Source: Pseudodesulfovibrio sp. (GTDB lineage Bacteria; Desulfobacterota; Desulfovibrionia; Desulfovibrionales; Desulfovibrionaceae). Taken from it: a DNA stretch of 64,000 nt. The translations under genes and the position numbers were made by a program. The notes below the pieces were generated by a model, which was given only the letters and a program-made list of their open reading frames with translations, was not told the origin of the DNA and made no database searches. The stretch's first letter is position 1; each line of letters starts with the position of its first letter. Of this stretch, positions 1 through 8,777 are shown in pieces. The DNA lies in assembly GCA_022712855.1 (NCBI GenBank), contig JAFLJT010000206.1, positions 1 through 64,000 of the forward strand, given 5' to 3'.

Positions 1-380
1 CCGCTTCCCCCGGCACCACTGGCGAGTTCATGTTCCTGGCTGACTCCTTTGGTCTGCCCAAGGGCGTTCCGCATCGCGACAACGCTATTGCATGGCTCAA
101 GATTCTCGGTTCCAAAGAAGGTTCTGACACCTTCAACCCGATCAAGGGTTCCATATCTGCTCGCAAGGATTCCGATCTGAGCAAGTACAATGACTACCTC
201 AAGTCCGCAGCCAAAGACTTTGGTCAGGATCGCGTAGTCGGTTCCCTGGCTCACGGCGTTGCAGCCAATGACACCTTCAAGAACGGTTTCGCTTCCGTTA
301 TGGAGATGTTCCTGAAGTCCAAGAATGCTGAAGCAGCTTCCAAGGCATGTCAGCAGCTTGCCACGAAAGCTGGAATCTAA
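1..380 (+). CDS. Carbohydrate ABC transporter substrate-binding protein, C-terminal part
   Basis: Only the last 125 codons are inside the window; the gene runs off the left edge. The fragment has the helical C-terminal lobe of family 1 extracellular solute-binding proteins, including a SARKDSDLSKYNDY stretch. Two sugar-type permeases follow at 455 and 1577, so it is the periplasmic receptor of a carbohydrate importer. The substrate cannot be read from this fragment; glucose/mannose-type binding proteins are a reasonable guess. A strong hairpin follows the stop and may protect this upstream message. Confidence 0.8.
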   Translation, partial: ASPGTTGEFMFLADSFGLPKGVPHRDNAIAWLKILGSKEGSDTFNPIKGSISARKDSDLSKYNDYLKSAAKDFGQDRVVGSLAHGVAANDTFKNGFASVMEMFLKSKNAEAASKACQQLATKAGI

Positions 381-390
381 AGTAAACAAC

Positions 391-433
391 GGGCTTTATA
401 CGCGTCGGGGTGGCAACACCCCGGCGCTAGCCC
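391..433 (+). promoter_or_regulatory. Intercistronic hairpin between binding protein and permease
   Basis: GGGCT (391-395) pairs with AGCCC (429-433), and inside it CGGGGTG (406-412) pairs with CACCCCG (417-423) around a GCAA tetraloop. No T-run follows, so it is not a standard terminator. Such hairpins after binding-protein genes are known to stabilise the upstream message and give more receptor than permease; applying that here is inference. Confidence 0.6.
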
Positions 434-454
434 GATACGTTTGAGAGTATAAGT

Positions 455-1573
455 ATGCGAGAAGCATCACGGGACAGACTGAAAGCGTTTTTGACGCTGC
501 TGCCATCCATGGTCCTCATAGGTATTTTTGTCTATGGGTTCATCGGAAACACCATATGGACTTCCATGACCGATTGGGGTGGCTCAGGCTCACTCTCATT
601 GACGCCGGAAAAGAATTTTGTCGGCCTGGATAACTATGTGGAATTGTTTACCGGGTTTCTCTACAGCGGTTTCCGTCAGGATTTGGTCAACGCGGTCTAC
701 TATTCTGTCATGCTCCTCGTTGGCGCAGTGGGACTCGGCATGTTCATCGCTATCCTGCTCGACCAGAAACCCAAGGGCGAAGACGTCCTGCGCACCATAT
801 TTCTTTATCCTATGTCTCTGTCCTTCATCGTTTCCGGTACCATCTGGCGCTGGCTGCTCGCCCCGCAGGGTGGCGTTAACGTCCTCCCGAAATATGTGGG
901 CATGGAACCGCTGACGTTCGAATGGCTCTCCAGCCAGGCGGCTATCCTCGAATTTAACTGGCAGAATCTTTTTCAGGTTGCGCTGTATGTCATCTCGTTC
1001 ATCATGATTCTCGTGGGGCTGTATCTTCTCAAGGGAGATTCGAAAAAAGCCATCAGACGCTGGCTCGGCCCGGGCATCATCATCGGCGCTGGCGCATGGC
1101 TCTTTGGCGGCATGTTGCCCGAAGCGTTGTTCATGGAAGAAACCCACGGTTTCAACATGGCGACACTCGGTATCATCATGGCGACGGTCTGGCAGTACTC
1201 CGGCTATACCATGGCTCTCTATCTGGCGGGCTTCAACGGTATCTCCCAAGACTTGCGAGACGCGGCCATGCTTGATGGCGCCAGCGAGGTGAACTACTAT
1301 CGGTACGTCGCTATTCCCATGCTCAAGCCCATCACCATCAGCGCGGTTATCATCCTCTCCCATATATCATTAAAGATGTTCGACCTCATTTTCGCCATGA
1401 CCGGCCCGGATAATGCCGAGACAGGCCATCCGGCGCTCAACATGTTCCTGACCACGTTCAGGGCCAACGACTTTGCCAAGGGCGCGGCCATCGCTATCGT
1501 GCTGTTCCTTATCGCGGCCATGTTCATTGTGCCGTATCTGGTGGCGCAATATCGCCAGCGGAGGAGGGGCTAA
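455..1573 (+). CDS. Sugar ABC transporter permease (MalF-type)
   Basis: 372-residue inner-membrane protein with the binding-protein-dependent transport EAA loop (DAAMLDGASEVNYYRYVAIP), which docks to the ATPase. It is longer than the usual roughly 290 residues. An extra hydrophobic segment lies around residues 170-230, between the first helices and the EAA half. It sits between the binding protein and the second permease, with a 3-nt gap to the latter. It should form the channel heterodimer with the 1577 product. No ATPase gene is visible in the window. Confidence 0.88.
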   Translation: MREASRDRLKAFLTLLPSMVLIGIFVYGFIGNTIWTSMTDWGGSGSLSLTPEKNFVGLDNYVELFTGFLYSGFRQDLVNAVYYSVMLLVGAVGLGMFIAILLDQKPKGEDVLRTIFLYPMSLSFIVSGTIWRWLLAPQGGVNVLPKYVGMEPLTFEWLSSQAAILEFNWQNLFQVALYVISFIMILVGLYLLKGDSKKAIRRWLGPGIIIGAGAWLFGGMLPEALFMEETHGFNMATLGIIMATVWQYSGYTMALYLAGFNGISQDLRDAAMLDGASEVNYYRYVAIPMLKPITISAVIILSHISLKMFDLIFAMTGPDNAETGHPALNMFLTTFRANDFAKGAAIAIVLFLIAAMFIVPYLVAQYRQRRRG

Positions 1574-1576
1574 GTC

Positions 1577-2401
1577 ATGAAAAGTAAAGTAACCTTCGGC
1601 TCAGTTTTCCTTTATGGAACCCTCGGCCTCCTGTCGCTCTTTTTCCTCATGCCCGCGTATATGGCGGTGGTCACGGCACTGAAGCTGCCCCTGAACATCG
1701 ACCTGCCCACGGCATGGGAATTCCCGACCGTCATCAACTGGTCGAGTTTCTCGGACGCTATCAAGCTGCTCAAGCCGAACTTCATCAATTCGCTTATCCT
1801 GACCGTTTGCGCCACCGCCGGATCGACGATCCTCGGTTCGCTCAACGGCTATGTGTTCTCCAAATGGAAGTTCAAGGGCAGTGAAGTTGTCTTCACGCTC
1901 TTCCTGTTCGGCATGTTCATCCCGTATCAGGTTATCCTGATCCCGCTCTTCCAGACCCTGCGGGCTATGAACCTCTATGGTGGCCTCCCCGGCCTGATCC
2001 TGGCGCATATTGTCTATGGCCTGCCAATCACAACGCTTATCTTCCGTAACTTTTACTCGCAGATTCCCACCGCGCTCATTGAGTCGGGTCGCCTCGACGG
2101 CGCTGGGTTCTTCTCTATTTACACGCGCATCGTGTTCCCGTTGTCCATTCCCGGCTTCGTGGTCACGTCTCTCTGGCAGTTCACGCAGATCTGGAACGAA
2201 TTCCTCTGGGGCATTTGCCTGACGCGTCATTCGGAGAACCCGATTACTGTCGGCCTCGCCCAGTTGGCGGGTGGTCAGGCGGTGAGTTGGAATCTGCCCA
2301 TGGCTGGTTCGATCATGGCGGCTGTTCCTGTATTATGTATATATATCTTCCTTGGAAGATACTTTATTCGCGGCCTGTTAGCTGGTTCGGTGAAGGAATA
2401 G
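1577..2401 (+). CDS. Sugar ABC transporter permease (MalG-type)
   Basis: 274-residue inner-membrane protein with about six hydrophobic helices. Its EAA-type loop near residues 165-185 ([20 protein letters not shown]) marks it as the second permease of a carbohydrate importer. It is the last gene of the visible operon: a rho-independent terminator follows within 35 nt. Partner of the 455 product. Confidence 0.88.
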   Translation: MKSKVTFGSVFLYGTLGLLSLFFLMPAYMAVVTALKLPLNIDLPTAWEFPTVINWSSFSDAIKLLKPNFINSLILTVCATAGSTILGSLNGYVFSKWKFKGSEVVFTLFLFGMFIPYQVILIPLFQTLRAMNLYGGLPGLILAHIVYGLPITTLIFRNFYSQIPTALIESGRLDGAGFFSIYTRIVFPLSIPGFVVTSLWQFTQIWNEFLWGICLTRHSENPITVGLAQLAGGQAVSWNLPMAGSIMAAVPVLCIYIFLGRYFIRGLLAGSVKE

Positions 2402-2431
2402 TCTACGAAGATATGGATTGAAGACGTATAC

Positions 2432-2466
2432 AAAGGCCGCCCGACGCAGGGTGGCCTTTTTTTTTC
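2432..2466 (+). terminator. Rho-independent terminator after the sugar ABC operon
   Basis: AAGGCCGCC pairs with GGTGGCCTT around a short loop (one G:T pair) and runs into a long T tract. Confidence 0.85.
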
Positions 2467-2588
2467 TTAATACACTAAATTATCACGCTTTATGGATAAT
2501 GCGAGCTGTGTATTTTTAAAATAATGCAAAAATATAATAAAAATATCTTGACTTCTCCCTGCCATTAGAGAAAGAGTGACGACAACGC

Positions 2589-2695
2589 ACCAGCCGCACC
2601 CGTGTAGGCGCAGTCGAATTGTGACTAAGGCTGGTTTTAAGAGTACAAGTATATCGAGGAGCTGTGACGCATCTGGCGCATTGCTCCTTTTTTAA
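2589..2695 (+). promoter_or_regulatory. Structured 5' leader of the RRM protein gene, with attenuator-like hairpin
   Basis: Two structures precede the RRM gene. In the first, ACCAGCC (2589-2595) pairs with GGCTGGT (2629-2635) and encloses AGTC/GACT (2612-2615/2623-2626). In the second, GGAGC (2658-2662) pairs with GCTCC (2683-2687) and is directly followed by six T's, like an intrinsic terminator 47 nt before the start codon. The arrangement suggests cold-shock or attenuation-type control, or a short leader RNA. No promoter is convincing: a TTGACT at 2548 has no good -10. Confidence 0.45.
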
Positions 2696-2741
2696 TAAGC
2701 GCACGGGCGCTCTATTCCATTCACTTTCTAGGAGAATTTAC

Positions 2742-3005
2742 ATGTCTAAAAAATTGTATGTTGGCAATCTGCCTTGGTCCGCTACTGAAGATGAAATCCG
2801 CGCTGCTTTCGGCGAGTTCGGTGAAGTTACTTCCGTTAACTTGATCGAAGATCGCGAAACTGGCCGCCCCCGTGGTTTCGGTTTCGTTGAAATGGACGCT
2901 GATGGCGCTGTTGCAGCTATCGACGCCATGGACGGCAAAGATTTCGGTGGCCGTAACATCAAGGTCAACGAAGCTAAGCCCCGCGAAGAACGCCCACGCT
3001 GGTAG
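2742..3005 (+). CDS. RNA-binding protein with one RRM domain
   Basis: 87-residue single RRM. RNP2 is LYVGNL at residues 5-10 and RNP1 is RGFGFVEM at residues 44-51, both with the aromatic RNA-stacking residues. The ATG is chosen because AGGAG lies 7 nt upstream and the RRM begins at residue 4. A basic tail ends the protein. Bacterial single-RRM proteins of this size are often cold-induced RNA chaperones; that role is inferred. The leader carries an attenuator-like hairpin. Confidence 0.92.
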   Translation: MSKKLYVGNLPWSATEDEIRAAFGEFGEVTSVNLIEDRETGRPRGFGFVEMDADGAVAAIDAMDGKDFGGRNIKVNEAKPREERPRW

Positions 3006-3032
3006 TTTTCGCAAGCCCTAATACGGCATTAA

Positions 3033-3070
3033 ACGCCCGCTTCTCTCAAGAGAAGCGGGCGTTCTTCTTT
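3033..3070 (+). terminator. Rho-independent terminator after the RRM gene
   Basis: A stem of 13 perfect base pairs (ACGCCCGCTTCTC against GAGAAGCGGGCGT) is followed by TCTTCTTT. Confidence 0.85.
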
Positions 3071-3085
3071 GGATCACCCCAAATA

Positions 3086-3116
3086 AAAGGGCCGCCCATC
3101 TTCGGGCGGCCCTTTT
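3086..3116 (-). terminator. Terminator of the HD-GYP gene
   Basis: AAAAGGGCCGCCC/GGGCGGCCCTTTT lies just beyond the stop of the minus-strand gene. Both flanks are A/T rich, so it can work in both directions. Confidence 0.8.
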
Positions 3117-3140
3117 GTCATTCTTTCTAGCCAACCAAGT

Positions 3141-4418
3141 TTAGTTACCTGGCTCCACAAAATACGTGATCTGCGATCTCGGAGAAAGATACTTCAAGAT
3201 TTCCTCGGGCAGATGGGCCAACCGGATGGACTTCTCAACACGCAAATCCGGTTCGTCTGCCAGATCAACAATGAGCGCTTCCTTCTTGGGCACCTCGGCA
3301 TCATACAACACCACGCTGGGGTTGAGCTGGTTCTTCGGGTTCACCGACATAACCATGCCGATTGATCCGTTGCTGAGTTCCACCACCGTGCCGGGTGGGT
3401 ATACGCCAAGGCAGCGAATAAAGAGCGCCAGCAGTTCAACGTCAAAGAGCTGCTTCTGTTGTCCGAACATGTAGGAAAGCGCGAGGTACGGGGTGAGCGT
3501 CTCGTCAGCGGTCCCGTCGTTGCAATGATTGTCATAGGTGTCTGCAATGGCGACGATACGGGCAAGCTTGTTGATGTCGTCACCCTTGAGACCACCGGGG
3601 CCACCAGAGCCATCCATCCGTTCGTGGTGTTGTGCCACAACCACGACGGCAGCCTTGGGAAATTGTTCCATCTGGACCAGCATGGCCGCGCCGAATGCAC
3701 TGTGTTGTTTGAGGAGATCCTGCTCTGGCTTGGTCAGCGTGCCACGCTTCTTGAGCAGCTTCTTGGGAATACGTTCTTTGCCAATGTCGTGGAAGAGCGC
3801 GCCCATACCAAGGGCCGTCATTTCAGCAGGGGACAACCCGGCTTGTTTGCCGACCATCATGGAAAGCACGGCCACGTTCATGGGATGTGAATAGGTGGAC
3901 TCAGCAGAATCCATGACATTCATCAGATGCAGTGTGGACTCGTGGTCGTCGAGGAAATTTGCAGAAAGTCTGTCTACAAATCCGATGGCGTCTTCAATGG
4001 ATTGGAAATTACCGCCGAGCATTCCTTTAAGGATTGTATTGAACGCCTTGATGCAGGAGTTGAATTTCTTCTCGCACTGGGCAATGCGCTCCTTCTTCTC
4101 TTTGAGGCGCTTGGTGCGTTCCTTCTTGACCTCCCACAGATGGTCAATAACCGCTTGGGAGAGCTTCTTGTCCTCATCACGCTCAGGCTTTCGTTGGTCA
4201 GCGGGGCGCAAGGGGAGCACGTCACTCTTTTCGGGGATGCAGAACACGTCGGTTATGCCAAGATTTCTCAAGAGAGAGACGTGTTCTTCATCTTTGACCT
4301 TGAACTTGTTGAACAGAAATGGATGGTCAAACCAATTGGTTTTTTCCAAACGTATGAAGACACCAGCCCGGAGCTGGTTCACGGAGATCTTATATTCCGG
4401 CATGCTGATTTTTACCAT
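3141..4418 (-). CDS. HD-GYP domain protein (cyclic-di-GMP phosphodiesterase family) with DUF3391-like N terminus
   Basis: 425 residues. An N-terminal module (about 6-70) of the kind found before many HD-GYP domains is followed by a charged helical linker (75-125) and an HD-GYP domain (about 165-330). The metal-binding HD is H210-D211 and the HHE is 264-266. The signature normally reading DGSGYP is DGSGGP here (269-274), so the name-giving Tyr is Gly. Metal ligands are otherwise intact, so activity is possible but uncertain. Stands alone, with its own terminator. Confidence 0.85.
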   Translation of the reverse strand: MVKISMPEYKISVNQLRAGVFIRLEKTNWFDHPFLFNKFKVKDEEHVSLLRNLGITDVFCIPEKSDVLPLRPADQRKPERDEDKKLSQAVIDHLWEVKKERTKRLKEKKERIAQCEKKFNSCIKAFNTILKGMLGGNFQSIEDAIGFVDRLSANFLDDHESTLHLMNVMDSAESTYSHPMNVAVLSMMVGKQAGLSPAEMTALGMGALFHDIGKERIPKKLLKKRGTLTKPEQDLLKQHSAFGAAMLVQMEQFPKAAVVVVAQHHERMDGSGGPGGLKGDDINKLARIVAIADTYDNHCNDGTADETLTPYLALSYMFGQQKQLFDVELLALFIRCLGVYPPGTVVELSNGSIGMVMSVNPKNQLNPSVVLYDAEVPKKEALIVDLADEPDLRVEKSIRLAHLPEEILKYLSPRSQITYFVEPGN

Positions 4419-4802
4419 AAGTCCCCCTTTTTACCGTATCGGTCGTAAACACACAACACCTTAGACTCTGCATATTCCGATGCAGGAGTAGGCCTAACTA
4501 AGTACAATGCTTACTGGTTGACCTATTTGAATGTGTGGGGAGTTTTGTTCGGTGCATTTCTATGCTCTATAGCGATGGTTTTAGCTTCATATACAGGAAA
4601 ATGTACTGTGTGCTTGTCAAAGTGATAAATTTAAATTATAATAGAAAATTTTGTTCAAAAAAATAAGTAGTTACGTAAAATGGGCGAAAAACTCGTCTGT
4701 TTTGCCATTGCCAAGAAGGTCCAAATGTTTTAACCCATCAGTTCGGATAGTATTGCACAGCCTTTCATATTGGAAATACTCGTTTTTTTTGGGGACGACT
4801 CT
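4419..4802. other. AT-rich intergenic region
   Basis: 384 bp without a convincing gene. It separates the divergent HD-GYP gene from the membrane-anchored protein at 4803 and holds a strong sigma-70-type promoter at 4614-4642. I see nothing else. Confidence 0.6.
4614..4642 (+). promoter_or_regulatory. Sigma-70-type promoter for the 4803 gene
   Basis: TTGTCA (4614-4619), a 17-bp AT-rich spacer and a perfect TATAAT (4637-4642). Transcription would start near 4649, leaving a leader of about 150 nt. Confidence 0.65.
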
Positions 4803-5291
4803 ATGTACAAGAAGAGATCTGGTTTTAGTACAACTCTCATGACCAGCGCGATAGTGATCTTTTTTGTCGCTATGGCAGGAGTGGTTGTTGTCAAGACTGG
4901 CGTATTGCAGTCCAACACCGCCAGTAGTGATGGTCTGTCAGGTCTCGTATCTGTCAAAGGTACAGTCGATGTTGATGCGTTGAACCTTTCCCGCAGTGAA
5001 GTGAAGAAGATCAACCGGGCTGTGAATGCGCATAAAGACGTGTTCACTCAGGTGGACCTGTTTCTGGATACCAAAAATGGACGCGGAGAAATATCCGGCA
5101 AGACCGTGCTTGTCATGGCCATGGTCCTTGAGACCAGTGGTGATTGCGAAGTCCGGTCATGGAGTCGCAAAATTGCGCGTGATGATCTGGTGCCGCAGAT
5201 TGTCCGATATATGAAACGGGCAGCAGGTGAGTATCAGGAGTTCAAAAAGCATCCTGACGTGAAACAGAATTTCAAGTGCATATATATCTAA
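4803..5291 (+). CDS. Membrane-anchored protein of unknown function (paralogue of 5463 product)
   Basis: 162 residues: a positively charged N terminus, one membrane helix (about 10-30), then a soluble extracytoplasmic domain. I start at 4803 because GGGGA lies just upstream; an in-frame ATG at 4770 would add 11 residues without a good ribosome site. It aligns along its soluble domain with the next gene (shared DLNLS-type motif, E(I/V)KK, a DC pair, then a C-terminal PQ...Y(M/I)K(R/K)AA helix). I recognise no family. Confidence 0.7.
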   Translation: MYKKRSGFSTTLMTSAIVIFFVAMAGVVVVKTGVLQSNTASSDGLSGLVSVKGTVDVDALNLSRSEVKKINRAVNAHKDVFTQVDLFLDTKNGRGEISGKTVLVMAMVLETSGDCEVRSWSRKIARDDLVPQIVRYMKRAAGEYQEFKKHPDVKQNFKCIYI

Positions 5292-5311
5292 GCATTTGTT
5301 CAATATATAGG

Positions 5312-5345
5312 AAAAGCCCCGACCGAAAGGTTGGGGCTTTTTTTT
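5312..5345 (+). terminator. Terminator between the two paralogous genes
   Basis: AAAGCCCC/GGGGCTTT stem followed by a run of T's. The two paralogues are therefore separately transcribed. Confidence 0.85.
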
Positions 5346-5462
5346 AAGAGTACTCGACTTTAATGCGTTGCGTGTTGCAGTAACCTTTAAAGAGCTATAT
5401 ACTTAATATACTCTGTCCGAGAGAAAAACGTAGAGACGGCGGCAATTGAGTAAGGGTAGATT

Positions 5463-5966
5463 ATGTCTAATAGACTCTCAAATATGCAGGTTTTCAAGGG
5501 TATCGGCTTTGTCGTACTCTTCATTGCGCTCTCCTGGATTGCTGTTTTCAAGTCCGGTTTTATCGATGTCAGCAAGTTTAAGAGCAAGCCGACATACGAT
5601 AAGGCTTTGGTGGATTCTGTCGCCATCATGGGTTCGATAAAGGCCAAGGATTTGAACCTGTCCGGCAGCGAAATCAAGAAGATGAATCTCGCTGCCTTGC
5701 GCAACCGAGAAAAGTTTTCCAAGGTCAATATTCACTTGAACCGTGACGAAAGATACGGTTCAATGGAAATTAAGGATGATACTATCCTGAACATGGTTGT
5801 TGAGCTGGAAGTTGCAAAAGATTGCACCATTCAATCATGGGATTCCAAGTTTCCTCGCGCCGAACTCGCGCCGCAGATGACTGAATATATCAAGAAGGCT
5901 GCCAAAGAGTATCTTCATTACCAAAAGTCATTGGACAAGAAGGCGAAGTTTAAGTTGATCCTTTAG
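5463..5966 (+). CDS. Membrane-anchored protein of unknown function (paralogue of 4803 product)
   Basis: 167 residues with a single membrane helix near residues 13-32 and an extracytoplasmic domain. It shares the layout and spaced motifs of the 4803 product: LNLSGSEIKKMN against LNLSRSEVKKIN, a conserved Asp-Cys, and a C-terminal helix ending in KKAAKEY. It is a tandem duplication that has diverged. No function can be assigned. The start lies after a weak AAGGG-type site. Confidence 0.7.
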   Translation: MSNRLSNMQVFKGIGFVVLFIALSWIAVFKSGFIDVSKFKSKPTYDKALVDSVAIMGSIKAKDLNLSGSEIKKMNLAALRNREKFSKVNIHLNRDERYGSMEIKDDTILNMVVELEVAKDCTIQSWDSKFPRAELAPQMTEYIKKAAKEYLHYQKSLDKKAKFKLIL

Positions 5967-6004
5967 GGAAGCACTGCATATTTGCCCGCTGGCGTCGTTG
6001 CTTC

Positions 6005-6056
6005 AAAAAGTTAAAACACTAGCGTACAGGAAGTACGCGTCGGCCTTGAACTTTTT
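6005..6056. repeat. Nested palindromic intergenic element
   Basis: AAAAAGTT (6005-6012) pairs with AACTTTTT (6049-6056), and inside it GCGTAC (6022-6027) pairs with GTACGC (6033-6038). It lies between convergent genes and may be a bidirectional terminator. Its form also suggests a dispersed genomic repeat; no second copy was seen in this window. Confidence 0.5.
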
Positions 6057-6070
6057 TTGCGTCGTGTCGT

Positions 6071-6463
6071 TTAATCTTTTTCCATGTCTTCCAGCAGAAT
6101 TTCCAGCGCGTGGACCGATATGCGAATCTCCATGAACGAGATGCCCAGCGAGATGATGAGAAAGAGAAGGCTGGCGCCAAATAGCACTTGGCCGACGCCC
6201 ATCCAATTTTGAAAAATAGAGATCATGGCGAAGATGCAGCTGAGCATGGACAGGACGCCGAACCCTTGCATTTTCCGGATCATGTGAATTCGGATGCGCA
6301 GGTTCTCGATCTGTTTGCGGATGGAATCATCCTTGCCCTTGCGATACTCGTCATGCAGGGCACGGATACGGTTGCTCATGGCCAGAAACCGATTGGTAAA
6401 GGCAAGCATAAACAGCGAAATGGCCGGAAAAAGCAATGCTGGTGTAGTGGCGGAAATTTCCAT
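6071..6463 (-). CDS. DUF2721 family membrane protein
   Basis: 130 residues: an N-terminal hydrophobic segment, a basic amphipathic stretch (about 25-60), then two close membrane helices (about 68-110) and an acidic tail. This matches the DUF2721 layout, including the early N-R-x-R-x-L-H motif. Function is unknown for the family. Its neighbours give no clue. Confidence 0.75.
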   Translation of the reverse strand: MEISATTPALLFPAISLFMLAFTNRFLAMSNRIRALHDEYRKGKDDSIRKQIENLRIRIHMIRKMQGFGVLSMLSCIFAMISIFQNWMGVGQVLFGASLLFLIISLGISFMEIRISVHALEILLEDMEKD

Positions 6464-6601
6464 GAGAACGTCCTTTGTAAGCAGGCTGCGTGTGAAAAGC
6501 GCTGCCGCTTTATTGATTGTCTCTCGAAGTGGTGGTTGGAAGATTAATAAAGTTGTTGAGTGAAGTCACGTGTAACTCCCAATTGGTAGTCTGATTGCTG
6601 T

Positions 6602-8440
6602 CTACAGGTAGATCAAGCCCATTAATAAGACGGTGACGACTGACGCAATGCACAACAGAGGGAAACCCACCTTGATAAAATCTATGGGGGCGTATCCTCC
6701 GGCTTCCATGGTCAGCAGGTTCGTCGGCGATGATATCGGCGAAACAAAGGCGCAAGCAATGGCGATGGCGGCCGTCATGGCAAAGGCATGCGGCGATACG
6801 CCCAATTCGACGGCGACCTCTATCGCAATGGGTAAGACCAGCACGGCTGTGGCCGTACTCGGCAGAAACCAGCCGATGGATGCTGTCAAAAAGAAAAGCA
6901 CACCCAGCATGTTGAGCGGTGAGAGTTGTCCAAGCAGATCGACCCATTGTCCCGCTATGAAATCGGAAGCCCCAGTTTTGGTCAGGGCCGTAGCCACAGG
7001 GAGCATTCCGGCAACCAGAACCACTGTCGGCCAGCTGATTTTTCGATAAATCGTAATGATGTCCACACATCGTGTCATTACGAGGGCCAGAGCCGCCATG
7101 AGCGCTATGGTCACGGTCGGCAGCACATCCAGGGCCATGAACGTCACCATGGCTGTGAGGATCGAGAGTGCCCATGGGGCGCGTCTTCGGGCGGGGAAAA
7201 CCTCGCAGCTTTCTTCCGGGAGAGTGAGGACCACAAAATGAACGCGTTCCTGCTTGAGTTGTTGGATATCATCCCAACCGCCACAGACCAGAAGGGCGTC
7301 GCCGTGATGTAATTTGGTCTTGGCAATATCTCCGGTTGAAACCGTGCCTCGTTGTCGCACACCCAACACTGTCACTTTATAAAGATTTCTGAATCCAATC
7401 TCTTCAAGTGTCTGGCCGACATACCGTGAATCCGGCGCGATGAGGATCTCGGCTAAGCCGATTTCCTGTAAAAATGCTTTTCTGTTTCGAGTCGATAAGG
7501 GAGGCAGGGATTTTAAATTTTGCGATTCGCCAAAATGCTCTCGCTTCTCGGACTTACCGGCGATGATAAGAATATCGCCTTCTCCAAAAATGGTTTCCGG
7601 GGTGATTTTTGAAATCAGTCGTCCTTTGGGCAGCTTCTTGTCGATGCCGACCAAAAGCACTCCGTGGCCTCTGCGAAAACGGGCCTGAGGAAGTGTGCGT
7701 CCGATTAATGGGGAATCGCTCATCACCTGATAGCGGCCCACTTCATCTTTCAGGCCGTAGCTTGCGATAAGGTCGATTATTGTACGCCGGGGGCCTGTCT
7801 CGCAGACTTCGAACCGTTTTCCCAGCAATCCACGTCCAAAGATCAACATGTACAGGATGGCGATAGCCAGAACCCCGAGGCCGATTGGCGTGAAGCTGAA
7901 AAAGTCCAAATTATCGAATCCAGCCTGAATGAGAGTCTGGCTGGCTATGAGGTTCTGATTGGATGCAACAAGCGTCATCATGCCGCTCGTTAAAGCAGCA
8001 ATGCCCAGGGGCATCAGTATTCTTTTTTTATTGAGATTAGCCTTTTGGGACACAGCTATGGCGATAGGTATGAAGATACCCATTGTGGCAGTGGAGTTCA
8101 TGAAAGAGCCAACGGCTCCGGCCGCCAGCATCAGCAAGGCTATGAGTTTGACCTCGCTTTCTCCCCCGATACGCATGACGAGTGCGCCTATCCGCTGGGC
8201 AACTCCGGTATTCGTGAGCGCTTCACTCACAACAAACATGATGATGAGGATGATGAGCACCGGATTAGAGAAGCCGGACAACGCTTCCTGGGTCGTGAGA
8301 ACCCCGGAAAGCATCATGGCGGTAACGACAAGAACGCCGATGATGTCGCTCCGAATGCGATTGCTAATAAAAAGGACCGCAGCCCCGGCGAAAATAACCA
8401 AGGCAGTCAATGCGTCAGGGGCGATTACGTTTTGCATCAT
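6602..8440 (-). CDS. SLC13-family sodium/anion symporter with two RCK_C (TrkA-C) domains
   Basis: 612-residue inner-membrane transporter. Membrane helices of the divalent anion:Na+ symporter fold flank a central soluble insert (about 205-400) holding two TrkA-C/RCK_C regulatory domains. The C-terminal half carries the family's S-P-(S)-(S)-P-T-N motif (SPISSPTN). Members carry sulfate, thiosulfate, dicarboxylates or other oxyanions. Sulfate import would suit a sulfate reducer, but the substrate is not readable here. Single gene with no visible partners. Confidence 0.85.
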   Translation of the reverse strand: MMQNVIAPDALTALVIFAGAAVLFISNRIRSDIIGVLVVTAMMLSGVLTTQEALSGFSNPVLIILIIMFVVSEALTNTGVAQRIGALVMRIGGESEVKLIALLMLAAGAVGSFMNSTATMGIFIPIAIAVSQKANLNKKRILMPLGIAALTSGMMTLVASNQNLIASQTLIQAGFDNLDFFSFTPIGLGVLAIAILYMLIFGRGLLGKRFEVCETGPRRTIIDLIASYGLKDEVGRYQVMSDSPLIGRTLPQARFRRGHGVLLVGIDKKLPKGRLISKITPETIFGEGDILIIAGKSEKREHFGESQNLKSLPPLSTRNRKAFLQEIGLAEILIAPDSRYVGQTLEEIGFRNLYKVTVLGVRQRGTVSTGDIAKTKLHHGDALLVCGGWDDIQQLKQERVHFVVLTLPEESCEVFPARRRAPWALSILTAMVTFMALDVLPTVTIALMAALALVMTRCVDIITIYRKISWPTVVLVAGMLPVATALTKTGASDFIAGQWVDLLGQLSPLNMLGVLFFLTASIGWFLPSTATAVLVLPIAIEVAVELGVSPHAFAMTAAIAIACAFVSPISSPTNLLTMEAGGYAPIDFIKVGFPLLCIASVVTVLLMGLIYL

Positions 8441-8777
8441 TTGCGTAGACCGTGGAATCCCCGCAATGTCAAGAAAGCAATGGGGGCAGGTCGTAGGGTG
8501 CGTAATAAATTTGGGAATTGGCGGATGGTAAGAGGTTTTTCATCTACCTTTTTACAGAGTGAGTTGAACAGATGTGAGTTTTCTGAAATATTGGGCTTCC
8601 GTCTGACTATATCACCAGTCTCAAGATGGAAAAGCGTGGGCCGAAGAGGAGAGAAAAGTGAGCAAACCGATTAATATTAAGTCGTTGGGTAGTATGGTGT
8701 TTCCGAAATGCGATTGCGGAATTCATTAATTAGATTTTACATTGAGTAATGAACACAGCCTAGAGGCTACTAAAAAT
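8441..8777. other. Intergenic region with a degenerate TnsB-like site
   Basis: No gene is supportable. Positions 8493-8512 match the 20-bp TnsB-type site at 42407 at 15 of 20 bases and in the same orientation. Otherwise nothing recognisable. Confidence 0.35.

Noticed and set aside
596-1363. Long minus-strand open frame opposite the sugar permease
   Set aside because: It is composed of low-complexity shadow sequence of the permease and has no ribosome site or family features.
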